Shown piece by piece: positions 52,000 through 60,884 of a stretch of 64,000 nt of DNA. Made by a program: the position numbers and the translations under genes. This DNA is from Desulforhopalus sp. Its GTDB lineage: Bacteria > Desulfobacterota > Desulfobulbia > Desulfobulbales > Desulfocapsaceae. The notes beneath the pieces were generated by a model. It did no database searches, was not told the origin of the DNA, and saw only the letters and a list, made by a program, of their open reading frames with translations. The DNA lies in the NCBI GenBank assembly GCA_023231425.1, contig JALNVI010000004.1:9162-73161 (forward strand), written 5' to 3'. Each line of letters begins with the position of its first letter. Position 1 is the stretch's first letter.

Positions 52000-52605
52000 T
52001 TAAAGAAGTTTTTTCTGAATGGAAATCACAGAAGAAAAGATAATTTTTTTCAGGGTTGCAGCAACATTATAACCTGCAAGGGCACTCGCTTCAAAGAACG
52101 GAACTTTGAGACGACTATTGAGATCCTTCTGCAGCACAGCTGTGGGGAGTATCGGGATCCCGTACTCTTTAAGGTCAATTTTATTATATTGCATAACAAG
52201 AGGAATCTTAAAAATACTTTCTTTGTATAACTGCAGGTTTTCATGCAACTGGTTGAGAGAGCGAATGTTTTTCTCCCGCTGCTTCTCCATGACATCGGCA
52301 ACAAAAACAATACCGTCAACCCCGCGGAGCACCAGCTTCCGGGTTGCATTATATTTCACCTGACCGGGAACAGTGTAAAGCTGAATTTTTATATCGTAGC
52401 CCTTGATTTTCCCTATGTCAAAAGGAAGGAAGTCAAAAAAGAGAGTTCGATCCCCATGGGTCTTCAGGCTGACCATCTCAGAAGCGATCTGCTTTTTGTA
52501 GGTGCGATTGACATATTCAAGGTTGGTGGTCTTACCGCAACGTCCCGGCCCATAATAGACAATCTTTATTTGTACGATTTTGTCCCTCAAATTTATAAAA
52601 CTCAA
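52000..52605 (-). CDS. MglA-like Ras-family GTPase
   Basis: A 201-residue small GTPase. P-loop VYYGPGRCGKTTNLEYV; switch II region TVPGQVKYNATRKLVLRGVD, with the TVPGQ form typical of MglA proteins; G4 motif QYNKIDL. No membrane anchor. MglA proteins act as polarity or motility switches with MglB roadblock partners. The start is TTG at 52603-52605 (GGAGG 7 bases upstream), since no ATG fits. It is flanked by a roadblock gene upstream and the acidic repeat protein downstream. Confidence 0.9.
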   Translation of the reverse strand: MSFINLRDKIVQIKIVYYGPGRCGKTTNLEYVNRTYKKQIASEMVSLKTHGDRTLFFDFLPFDIGKIKGYDIKIQLYTVPGQVKYNATRKLVLRGVDGIVFVADVMEKQREKNIRSLNQLHENLQLYKESIFKIPLVMQYNKIDLKEYGIPILPTAVLQKDLNSRLKVPFFEASALAGYNVAATLKKIIFSSVISIQKKLL

Positions 52606-52680
52606 TGTCTTTCCTCCCTGCGCTTCTGCTCAGATAATATTTTTTCCTTCACCCTGCAGACGGGGCTGCACCGCCTTTCC

Positions 52681-52816
52681 GGGGACATCGAATAAGCGCA
52701 CATCTTCTTCGTTACAGTCAAAAATTTATCCTCACCATGTCAAAAAAGTTATGCCTGTGGCAAGTGTCCTTCTGTCCTTTGAATATGACCGAAATACAAG
52801 TTGTTCCAAGGTACCC
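52681..52816 (-). repeat. Dispersed repeat, full form, diverged
   Basis: GGGGACATCGAATAAGCGC at the left and TTGTTCCAAGGTACCC at the right, containing CATCTTCTTCGTTACAGTC of the common right arm. It ends 5 bp from the roadblock gene stop codon and lies inside the presumed GTPase operon. Confidence 0.8.
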
Positions 52817-52821
52817 ATAAA

Positions 52822-53214
52822 TCAAACAAGGAGGGCTCTAATCTGATCAATTGCGTCGACAACATTGAGACGTAAAAAGCCGAGGGAGATATCACGACCG
52901 AACAGAGAGATCAAAAGCAGTTCATCATTAATTCTACTGAAATGAATGCTCGAATCCTGGCCTTTATTGAAAAGCAGAGAGAATTCCTGCTCGCCAATAA
53001 GCTTTGCCATAGCATCAACAGTGGCAAAGTTACCTGCAGCCAGCGCAGCAAAAGAGTAGACATCGTAGTTACTTGTCCCATTATCTTTGGCAGTGATTGT
53101 ATTCCCCGCCATATCGATGACGATCGCGCAATCTACGCCCAGCTTCACGAGCTTTTCTTCCAGAATTGCATCGATCTTTTCCAGTTGATCTTGACTGACT
53201 ATTCCGTAATTCAT
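52822..53214 (-). CDS. Roadblock/LC7 (MglB-like) protein
   Basis: A 130-residue roadblock-domain protein (VDCAIVIDMAGNTITAKDNG, FAALAAGNFATVDAMAKLIG, DELLLISLFGRDISLGFLRL), the fold of MglB GTPase-activating proteins and their relatives. It begins the cluster roadblock - GTPase - acidic protein on the minus strand, a standard pairing in which the roadblock dimer stimulates GTP hydrolysis. A full-length dispersed repeat lies between it and the GTPase gene. GAGGTTTGTAGT precedes the ATG. Confidence 0.88.
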   Translation of the reverse strand: MNYGIVSQDQLEKIDAILEEKLVKLGVDCAIVIDMAGNTITAKDNGTSNYDVYSFAALAAGNFATVDAMAKLIGEQEFSLLFNKGQDSSIHFSRINDELLLISLFGRDISLGFLRLNVVDAIDQIRALLV

Positions 53215-53543
53215 ACTACAAACCTCATTGTAAAATTGGTCACCACTTCAGCCATTACGGTCAATAAAGTATAAAAAATGTTTCCAAACAGCTCATTCTG
53301 ATTATTGTTGATGGGATCAAGCACCGCACGCCGATGCGAGAGGATTCTTCTCTGCAGAAGTAGTTTCTTTTCTGCGATAAGATACAAGTCTGTTCAATAT
53401 ACGCCAGTTGTTCTCCAATATGAAGATTTATTTTTACATTTTTTTTACCTGATTTCCTTTCTTTATCCGATGGTTATCAGACAAAAAAGTCTTCTGCTTC
53501 CGCAGTGTTAAAACAAGATTTCATTACTAAAACTTGAATTTCA
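53215..53543. other. Divergent leader region
   Basis: Non-coding and AT-rich (53360-53540). It should contain promoters for the roadblock operon (left) and tatD (right). No repeat or hairpin stands out. Confidence 0.4.
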
Positions 53544-54365
53544 ATGAACAGAAAGAACACAGATACACTTATTCTTCCCCCGGGAATCGCCTATTTTGAC
53601 AGCCATTGCCATCTCGACATGAATACTTATGACGAAGATCGCAACGAGCTTATTGCCCGAGCCAAAACCGCTGGCATTACCAATGTCATGACCATCGGCA
53701 CCGACCTGAAAAGCTCCGAAGCCGCTGTAAATATAGCATTACAGCATGATTACATCTTTGCCGCTGTCGGAATTCACCCGCATGACGTTGATAATATTAG
53801 GGACTCCACCTATGATGCGTTAATAAACTTATATAAGAAAAATTCCTCTCAGGTCAAGGGTTTTGGTGAAATAGGTCTGGATTACTACAAGAATTATTGT
53901 TCAAAAGAGGTCCAAAAACGTGAATTTGCCCGTCAACTTGAAATTGCAGCAGACCTTCAACTCCCTGTAATCATTCATGATCGTGATGCTGATAATGATT
54001 GTTTTGACATTCTTTCTTCTTTTCAACTCAAAGAAGGATGTCTTATGCACTGCTTTGGCAGCGACTACCCATTTGCCCGCAAAGTGCTTGACCGGGGGAT
54101 GATGATCTCCATCTCCGGGGTTGTTACCTTCAAAAATGCACCCGAGCTGCATGAGGTTGCCACAAAAATTCCACTGGACAGGATGATGATTGAGACCGAT
54201 GGCCCCTATCTGACCCCCGTCCCGTACCGCGGGAAACGCAATGAACCCGCACATGTTCGCTACACCGCCGCACGAATCGCCGAATTGCGGGGAATCTCCA
54301 TTGAAGAGGTGGCAGAGGCGACCTCCCGCAACGCACGTCAATATTTCCATATCGAGGAACCATGA
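53544..54365 (+). CDS. tatD: TatD-family metal-dependent deoxyribonuclease
   Basis: A 273-residue TIM-barrel hydrolase. Metal ligands are in FDSHCHLD, VGIHPHDVD, GEIGLDYY, IIHDRDAD, MHCFGSD and IETDGPYLTP, a complete set. TatD proteins are 3'-5' DNA/RNA exonucleases in repair and turnover. The first ~18 residues (MNRKNTDTLILPPGIAY) are an extension over shorter relatives, and no clear ribosome binding site precedes the ATG. yggS overlaps its end by 4 bp. Confidence 0.93.
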   Translation: MNRKNTDTLILPPGIAYFDSHCHLDMNTYDEDRNELIARAKTAGITNVMTIGTDLKSSEAAVNIALQHDYIFAAVGIHPHDVDNIRDSTYDALINLYKKNSSQVKGFGEIGLDYYKNYCSKEVQKREFARQLEIAADLQLPVIIHDRDADNDCFDILSSFQLKEGCLMHCFGSDYPFARKVLDRGMMISISGVVTFKNAPELHEVATKIPLDRMMIETDGPYLTPVPYRGKRNEPAHVRYTAARIAELRGISIEEVAEATSRNARQYFHIEEP

Positions 54366-55051
54366 TTAAAGAAAACCTTGCACGAATTAATGCACAGATA
54401 GCTGCTGCAGCAGGCCAGGCAGGAAGAAAGGTCGAAGATATCCAGCTTGTTGCTGTCTCAAAAATCAAGCCGGTGGAGCTGATGATCGAGGCCCTGAACT
54501 GTGGCCAGAAGGTCTTTGGTGAAAACTACGTTCAGGAGGTGCAGGAGAAACGCCCGGCTCTGCCCGCCGAAGGGAAAATTCATTTCATCGGTCATCTCCA
54601 GTCCAATAAGGCGAAAATCGCCGCCGAGTTCTGCGACATGGTAGAGACAGTAGATAACATAAAACTCGCCCGTAAACTCAATCATCATCTTGACCTGCTT
54701 GGCCGTGAGCTGGAGATTCTGATTCAGGTCAACATTGGCGAAGACCCGGCGAAGTCAGGTGTGGACGCAGCAGAAGCGGAGCAACTGCTCGAAGAGGTGC
54801 TCACCCTGCCCCGCCTCCACGTGAAGGGCCTGATGACCATCCCGCCATTTGAAAACACCCCGGAGGAATCCCGCCCCTGGTTTTCCGGTCTGCGCAAACT
54901 TTCTGAGGAACTGGTCGCCAAAGGGTATTTTAAAGAACACGCCCCCGCTCTCTCCATGGGAATGTCTGCAGACTTTCCCGTGGCCATCGCCGAAGGAGCT
55001 ACCATTGTCCGCGTGGGAACTGCCATCTTCGGCAACCGCCCTGTAAAATAA
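54362..55051 (+). CDS. yggS: PLP homeostasis protein (YggS/PROSC family)
   Basis: A 229-residue single-domain PLP-binding protein that manages free pyridoxal phosphate. The PLP lysine is in LVAVSKIKPVELM; GENYVQEVQEK, HFIGHLQSNKAK, QVNIGEDPAKSG and SMGMSADFPVAI are family signatures. ATGA overlap with tatD. Confidence 0.96.
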   Translation: MIKENLARINAQIAAAAGQAGRKVEDIQLVAVSKIKPVELMIEALNCGQKVFGENYVQEVQEKRPALPAEGKIHFIGHLQSNKAKIAAEFCDMVETVDNIKLARKLNHHLDLLGRELEILIQVNIGEDPAKSGVDAAEAEQLLEEVLTLPRLHVKGLMTIPPFENTPEESRPWFSGLRKLSEELVAKGYFKEHAPALSMGMSADFPVAIAEGATIVRVGTAIFGNRPVK

Positions 55052-55140
55052 TTTCTTATTCCCCTGTTACCCTCCGTATCCAGGACCTTTTTCTCTACTG
55101 GTCAGTCTCCCTCCGCAGGGCTGACCACAGGGAAAAGAGG

Positions 55141-55169
55141 TTGACAAAGAGTTATACGCCCTTTATGTA
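55141..55169 (+). promoter_or_regulatory. Candidate promoter upstream of topB
   Basis: TTGACA at 55141-55146, 17-bp spacer, then TATGTA at 55164-55169; about 110 bp before the topB start. Confidence 0.4.
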
Positions 55170-55281
55170 ATCAGCTCGTACACTAGTGCTGTATTCTGTC
55201 ACCGATTCCCGCAGCAAAACCACAAATCACACGACAAACCAGAGAGTTGAGCCCGCCCCATCCGGCAGGGAAGTTTATGAT

Positions 55282-57770
55282 ATGAGCAAAATCCTCGTTA
55301 TTGCAGAAAAGCCCAGCGTTGCTGGAGACCTCGCCAAAGTCCTCCCGGGAAAATTTTCCCGGACCAAGACCCATTTTGAGAGTGACAACTACATCGTCTC
55401 CTACGCCATCGGCCATCTCGTCTCCATCTGCTATCCGGAAGAGATCAACCCCGACTGGCAGAAATGGGACATGGCCAACCTGCCCATCCTGCCGGAGGAG
55501 TTCAAGCTCAAGGCTCTCGACGGCACCAAATCCCAGCTCAACGCCCTGCAAAAATTGATCCGCCGTTCCGATGTCACGAGATAATCAATGCCTGTGATGC
55601 CGGACGCGAGGGAGAACTGATTTTCAACTACATTATAAAGTATGTATGGAACAAATCAGTGGCGAAAAAGAGCTTTAAACGGCTCTGGCTGCAGTCAATG
55701 ACCGCTGACTCTATCAAGAACGCCTTCAACAACCTGCGCGAGAGCGAGGAAATGATTCCCCTTGAGGAGACAGCTCTCTGTCGCTCTGAGTCCGACTGGC
55801 TCATTGGCATCAACGCCACCCGGGCCCTCACCGGCTACAACTCCCGGCGAGGCGGGTTCTTCCTCACACCCTGCGGCCGTGTTCAGACTCCCACCCTCTC
55901 CCTGATGGTCAAACGGGAAAGAGAACGGATGGTGTTCATCCCCCGCACGTTTTGCAATATCTTTGCCGAATTCACCTTTGACGGTGGAAACTACACGGGA
56001 AAATGGATTGATCCAGCCTTCCAAAAAGACCCCGCTGATCCCTTCAAACGCGCCGATCGATTGTGGGCCGGGGAGGATTGGAAAGCAATCATCGAAAAAT
56101 GCGGCAACCAGCCCGCAGCCGTTACTGAGGAGAGCAAAGAGAGCCGTCAAAGCGCTCCGCAACTCTACGACCTCACCCTGCTCCAGCGCGAGGCCAACTC
56201 CCGTTTCGGTTTCTCGGCGAAAAACACGCTCAATATGGCCCAGGCACTCTACGAGAAACATAAGCTGCTCACCTACCCGCGGACCGACAGTAAATTTCTG
56301 CCGGAAGACTACGTTGACCCGACGAAAAAAACCCTCTCAATCCAGGGTGGATGGAACTACGGACCTTATGCAGCAGAGGCGGTGGCGAAGAAGTATGTCA
56401 AAAAAGACAAACGGATATTCGATAACACCAAGATCTCTGATCACCACGCCATAATCCCCACCAATCTGCTGCCCGGAGGGAATCTGAGCGAGCCGGAGAT
56501 GAAAATCTACACCATGGTAGTACAGCGCTACATCGCTGTGTTCTTTCCGCCGGCGGTCTACCTCAACACCAAACGCCTGTCACTGGTCACTGAAGAGACC
56601 TTCCTCACCGAGGGCAAGATTCTCAAAAGCCCGGGCTGGAAAGCAATCTACGGGGCTGAGCTGGATTCTGACAAGGATAAAACGCTTACTCCACTGCCCG
56701 ACAGGGCCGAGATCACCTGCACCAAAATCAACGCAGAGGAACAGCAGACCCGGCCACCCGCACGTTTCAATGAGGCAACCCTGCTCTCAGCCATGGAGAA
56801 CTCCGACAAGCTGATTGAGGACGACGAACTTTCCGAGGCGATGAAAGAGCGTGGGCTGGGGACTCCGGCCACCCGGGCGGCAATCATTGAAAAGCTCATC
56901 AAGGAAAAATATGTGGTGCGGGAAAGCAGGGATCTCACCCCCACCGGCAAGGCCTTTGAACTGCTCGCTCTGCTTGAGGCAATGAAGATCGAGGTCCTCG
57001 CCTCCCCGGAAATGACCGGAGAGTGGGAGTATAAACTCAACCAGATATTGAAAGGCGAGTTTACCCGCGAGAAGTTCATGGCCGAGATTTGTGACATGAC
57101 CCGGCGCATCATCGACCAGGTCCGCAACTTTGAAAGTAAGGAGATACAGGAAGAGGCCCCCTTCAGTCCTGTAAACGGAATGACGTTCCTCTCCAGTCCC
57201 ACCGCATGGATCTCTAAAGACGGCAAGATCTCCATTCGTAAAATTCTCGGCGGCCGCATGCTCGAACAGCAGGACGTCCTTGACCTGCTCGCCGGTAAAA
57301 TAATCGGTCCCTACAGCAACTTCCGCTCCAAACGCGGCAAACCATTCACAGCTTCGGTGCAACTGAAGAATAACAAGATTGAATTCATGTTTGCCGACTC
57401 TACCGACAACCTCGACATTGAGGAAATTCTGAAGACGGAACCTCTCGGCGCTTCTCCGGTCGACGGCACCTCCGTATTCGCCACCCCCACCGCCTGGCTT
57501 AGTGAATCCGCGCTCAACGGAGACAAGGAAAAGGGATTGCGTATCGGTAAAATTATCCTTGAGAAGGAGCTGGAGGAGAAACATATCCGCCAGCTTCTCA
57601 CCGATGGTAAAACCGAACTGATCCCCGGATTTATTTCAAAACGAAAGAAACCTTTTGATGCCTATCTGATTTTAGAGAAAAATGGTAAGATGAGTTTCGA
57701 TTTTCCACCGCGTAAGTATAAGAGCAAAGTCAAAAAGGCAGATAAAGCAGAGGACACAAATAAAGAATGA
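55282..57770 (+). pseudogene. topB: Topoisomerase III-like gene, frameshifted
   Basis: Two frames together give a type IA topoisomerase of about 829 residues. Part 1 (55282-55581) opens MSKILVIAEKPSVAGDLAKV, the first half of the Toprim domain, and runs to a stop after IRRSDVTR. Part 2 resumes in the next frame at HEIINACDAGREGELIFNYI (Toprim acidic motif); the catalytic Tyr is in LTYPRTDSKFLPED, and two C-terminal repeat modules (GRMLEQQDVLDLLAGKIIGP and relatives) follow. A one-base deletion at 55573-55576 explains the break. As the rest is intact for 700 codons, either a recent mutation or a sequencing error is possible. rsfS overlaps its end by 4 bp. Confidence 0.85.
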
Positions 57771-58141
57771 AAAAAATTAAAGAAGAGTACCGTGAGCTCC
57801 CCGGTGAAGAACTGGCACAGATCTGTGCAAAAGCAGCGCTTGACATCAAGGCTCAGGAGCTGGTTATCCTTGATGTTCGGGGGCTCACCACCTTCACAGA
57901 CTATTTTGTCATCATGAGCGGCACCTCGAGCCGCCATGTTCAGGCACTTGCCGAATCCGTTGAAGGTGAATTGCGCTCCAAGCGGGTCAGGACCGCAAGG
58001 GCAGAAGGGCTAAAGGAAGGAATGTGGGTATTGCTGGACTTTGACGATGTGATTGTTCACATCTTCTACCATGACCAGCGCTCATTTTACGATCTTGAAG
58101 GGCTCTGGGGCGACGCCAAAAAGATCGCCGTCAGAGTCTGA
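57767..58141 (+). CDS. rsfS: Ribosome silencing factor
   Basis: A 124-residue Iojap/RsfS protein that binds ribosomal protein L14 and blocks subunit joining in starvation. Signatures: ELVILDVRGLTTFTDYFVI, SGTSSRHVQALAESVE, WVLLDFDDVIVHIFYHDQR and YDLEGLWGDA. ATGA overlap with topB; thrC follows after 17 bp. Confidence 0.95.
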   Translation: MKKIKEEYRELPGEELAQICAKAALDIKAQELVILDVRGLTTFTDYFVIMSGTSSRHVQALAESVEGELRSKRVRTARAEGLKEGMWVLLDFDDVIVHIFYHDQRSFYDLEGLWGDAKKIAVRV

Positions 58142-58158
58142 ACAAAACAGGCTTAAAT

Positions 58159-59556
58159 ATGCAATATCTGAGTACTCGGGGCGGTATCGCCCCCGTTTCT
58201 TTTTCAGAAGCCGTGATGATGGGACTCGCCGAAGACGGCGGCCTTCTTCTCCCCCGCACCATTCCCAGAATCGGCAGCGAAACCCTTACCGCATGGCAGG
58301 AACTGGGGTATCAGGAACTCGCGCTGGAGGTAATGTCCCGCTTCATTGACGATATCCCCAGGAAAGAGCTCCAGGAACTGATCGCCCGCTCTTATGCCAC
58401 TTTTGACGATAAAGCAGTTACCCCGCTGGTGAAAAAGGGGGATGTCTATATTCTTGAGCTGTGGCACGGGCCGACCCTCGCTTTCAAAGATATTGCACTG
58501 CAGTTCCTTGGCAACCTCTTTGAGTATATGTTGAAGAAGGACGACTCGGTGCTCAATATCATCGGTGCAACCTCTGGTGACACCGGCTCCGCAGCCATCG
58601 CCGGTGTGCGCGGCAAAGACCGTATCAATATCTTCATCCTTCACCCCAGGGGCCGCGTCAGCCCGGTGCAGGAGAAGCAGATGACCACCGTGATGGATGA
58701 CAACATTTTCAATATCGCCATTGAAGGCTCGTTTGACGACGGCCAGGCGATTGTGAAAAGCATCTTCAATGACACCGAGTTTAAACACAAGTATCGCCTG
58801 GGTGCCATCAATTCGATCAACTGGGCCCGGGTGCTCGCGCAGGTTGTCTACTACGTCTACAGCGCTCTGCAGTTGATGAAGAAAGAGAAGGATTTCGCGG
58901 TGGATTTCTCCATCCCCACCGGGAACTTTGGCGATATTTTTGCTGGCTATATCGCCCGTAAAATGCTGCCCCAGGGAACCCTGCGCAACCTTGTGCTGGC
59001 AACCAACAGCAACGACATCCTCAGCCGCATGGTTCAATCCGGCGACTACTCTCTCGGCGAGGTAAAACTCACCTCCAGCCCTTCCATGGATATCCAGGCT
59101 GCCTCCAACTTCGAGCGCTACCTTTTTTATCTCATGGACAGCGATGCCGTCAAAACGAAAAATCTCATGGAGACCTTTGCCGCCAAAGGTAGGATTGATC
59201 TCTCCGCCTATATGGATCAGATCAAACGCGACTTTACCACCACCAGCGTAAGCGAGGAAGGGGTGAAAGAGACCATCAGGAAGTTTTCCGAAGAGAACGG
59301 CTACCTGCTCGACCCGCACACCGCCGTCGGCGTCTGCGCTGCGGCTGGAAACCGGGCTGCGGGCGTGCCGATTGTCTGTCTCGCCACCGCGCATCCGGCA
59401 AAATTCCCCGCCGTTGTTGAAGAAGCATGTGGTAAAGTACCACCTCAGCCACCCCAGATTGAGGGCCTGATGGAGCATGAAAGTAAATGCGTCACCATGC
59501 CGGCTGATAAGGATGAGATCCAGCGATATATTGCTGAACATGCACGTAAAAGCTGA
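58159..59556 (+). CDS. thrC: Threonine synthase
   Basis: A 465-residue PLP enzyme converting O-phosphohomoserine to threonine, of the longer type. The PLP lysine lies in GPTLAFKDIALQFLGN; the phosphate-binding segment is GATSGDTGSAAIAG, with FSIPTGNFGDIFAGYIAR in the active site. N-terminal YLSTRGGIAPVSFSEAV is typical. Likely co-transcribed with rsfS. Confidence 0.97.
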   Translation: MQYLSTRGGIAPVSFSEAVMMGLAEDGGLLLPRTIPRIGSETLTAWQELGYQELALEVMSRFIDDIPRKELQELIARSYATFDDKAVTPLVKKGDVYILELWHGPTLAFKDIALQFLGNLFEYMLKKDDSVLNIIGATSGDTGSAAIAGVRGKDRINIFILHPRGRVSPVQEKQMTTVMDDNIFNIAIEGSFDDGQAIVKSIFNDTEFKHKYRLGAINSINWARVLAQVVYYVYSALQLMKKEKDFAVDFSIPTGNFGDIFAGYIARKMLPQGTLRNLVLATNSNDILSRMVQSGDYSLGEVKLTSSPSMDIQAASNFERYLFYLMDSDAVKTKNLMETFAAKGRIDLSAYMDQIKRDFTTTSVSEEGVKETIRKFSEENGYLLDPHTAVGVCAAAGNRAAGVPIVCLATAHPAKFPAVVEEACGKVPPQPPQIEGLMEHESKCVTMPADKDEIQRYIAEHARKS

Positions 59557-59622
59557 TTCATTCGAGAAAAAACTTGCACAAAAAGGCCGCAAGGCCCATG
59601 AACTTTAAAAGAGGTATGCACT

Positions 59623-59805
59623 ATGTTTGGAATGGGAATCTGGGAACTGCTCGTTATTCTCGCCATTGTGGTTGTTATCTTCGGCGCTGGCAAACTTCCT
59701 GAGCTGGGTGCCGGTCTCGGGAAAGGCATCAAGAATTTCAAAGATGCCACAAAAAAAGAAGAACAGAAAACAATCGATGACGAAAAAAACGAAAAATCTG
59801 AATAA
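59623..59805 (+). CDS. tatA: Tat translocase subunit TatA
   Basis: A 60-residue pore-forming Tat component: one N-terminal membrane helix (WELLVILAIVVVIFGAGKLP), a hinge GxxxP, an amphipathic helix (GKGIKNFKDATK) and a charged tail. AGAGGTATGCACT precedes the ATG. A second copy follows after 15 bp. Confidence 0.95.
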   Translation: MFGMGIWELLVILAIVVVIFGAGKLPELGAGLGKGIKNFKDATKKEEQKTIDDEKNEKSE

Positions 59806-59820
59806 CAGGAGCCTTTAATC

Positions 59821-60066
59821 ATGTTTGGAATGGGAACCCCCGAACTTTGTGTTATCCTCGCCATTGTCGCCGTAATATTCGGCGGAAAACGTCTGCCCGA
59901 ACTGGGTTCCAGTCTCGGCCGGGCAATCAGCTCTTTTAAGAAAGGGGTGAAAGATGTGGAAGATACCGGCCGCGGGCTGGTAGAAGATATCCCCGGCGTA
60001 AAAGAGACTGCGGAGTTAAAGAGAACTGTTGCAGAGTTGAGGGACGTGAAAAACATCCTCAAATAA
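59821..60066 (+). CDS. Second TatA/TatB-type protein
   Basis: An 81-residue protein opening like TatA (MFGMGTPELCVILAIVAVIF, GGKRLPELGSSLGRAISSFK) but with a longer hydrophilic tail (KETAELKRTVAELRDVKNIL). The membrane helix carries a Glu and a proline at positions seen in both TatA and TatB. The tandem arrangement suggests one acts as TatB, or both are TatA paralogues; tatC is not in the window. Terminator at 60104-60139. Confidence 0.85.
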   Translation: MFGMGTPELCVILAIVAVIFGGKRLPELGSSLGRAISSFKKGVKDVEDTGRGLVEDIPGVKETAELKRTVAELRDVKNILK

Positions 60067-60103
60067 AAACAGTTTAAAATTCTCTTTCAGGCACTGAAGC
60101 GAT

Positions 60104-60139
60104 ACAGGCCCGTCTCCCCCATAAGGAAGACGGGCCTGT
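60104..60139 (+). terminator. Terminator of the tat pair
   Basis: ACAGGCCCGTCT and AGACGGGCCTGT form a 12-bp stem with a 12-base loop, followed by TGTATTT. Confidence 0.85.
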
Positions 60140-60255
60140 TGTATTTATAACATCGCCGTAACCAGCGGTCGTGCCAATGTCCCCAAACAGGGATGCAACC
60201 CCATCGTTGCATCCGCATCAATCACCACTTCACACTCTACCCCACAGTTCTCTCA

Positions 60256-60633
60256 ATGAAAAAACACAGAAAAACAGACAAGCCAGAGGAAATCTCCCCC
60301 GGTTACCACTGCCGGGCGCGAATCTGGATTGAGAAAGATGGTGAAACTTTTGTCGGTTTCGGCCGCATCGTACTGCTGGAAAAAATAGCGGAACACGGCT
60401 CCATCTCTGCAGCCGCCAAAGCCTTGAAGATGTCCTATAAACATGCCTGGGATCTTGTTGACTCCATGAATCGTAACGCGCGAAGTCCACTGGTGGAGAA
60501 AAGCACGGGGGGAAAAGGTGGCGGCGGCGCGGTCGTCACTGAAGCCGGGGCAAAGAGGATTCAGGAATTCTACGACATGCACAAGCGCCTCACCGAATTT
60601 CTCCGCAAAGAGACCGACCGCCTGTCGCTGTAA
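60256..60633 (+). CDS. ModE-type winged-helix regulator (DNA-binding domain only)
   Basis: A 125-residue protein equivalent to the N-terminal domain of ModE: RIVLLEKIAEHGSISAAAKA, MSYKHAWDLVDSMN and GGKGGGGAVVTEAGAKRIQE. No molybdate-binding (TOBE) domain follows, so it belongs to the ModE-N/LysR-like short regulators often linked to molybdenum or tungsten enzymes. The start is the ATG before KKHRKTDKPEE. The next DNA holds only gene remnants and a repeat copy, so its targets are not visible. Confidence 0.85.
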   Translation: MKKHRKTDKPEEISPGYHCRARIWIEKDGETFVGFGRIVLLEKIAEHGSISAAAKALKMSYKHAWDLVDSMNRNARSPLVEKSTGGKGGGGAVVTEAGAKRIQEFYDMHKRLTEFLRKETDRLSL

Positions 60634-60834
60634 CGCGGCCTTCCCATCTCCGTTTTCCCAATGCAGACGGCACCCCACGGCAGACAATCACCTCAAGAAC
60701 CATCCAGGAGCTCTATGCCGTTACTGTAAAGGTGGTTCCGGTAAGGGGGAGAAAATTCGGTCTGCCTGCCAACCTGGAGCAATTAAGGCAGGCAGCGTAT
60801 CTCCTCAGCAATTGCCTCAGACTCCGTTCCTTAT
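60634..60834 (+). pseudogene. Possible 3' gene fragment
   Basis: From about 60660 to the repeat at 60835 one frame is open and coding-like (TITSRTIQELYAVTVKVV, GRKFGLPANLEQLRQAAYLL), with no start codon and no recognised family. It ends where the short dispersed repeat begins, which supplies the stop codon. It may be the tail of a gene lost by rearrangement. Confidence 0.3.
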
Positions 60835-60878
60835 GGGGACCTTGAATAATCTTGTATTTCGTTCATATTTGAGGTCCC
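60835..60878 (+). repeat. Dispersed repeat, short form
   Basis: GGGGACCTTGAATAATCTTG, then TATTTCGTTCATATTTGAGGTCCC. Ends 6 bp from the cfa stop codon (60885). Confidence 0.88.
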
Positions 60879-60884
60879 TTTATT

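Noticed and set aside
58204..59592. Long minus-strand open frame opposite thrC
   Set aside because: thrC is a complete PLP enzyme on the plus strand; the other frame is a codon-bias shadow.
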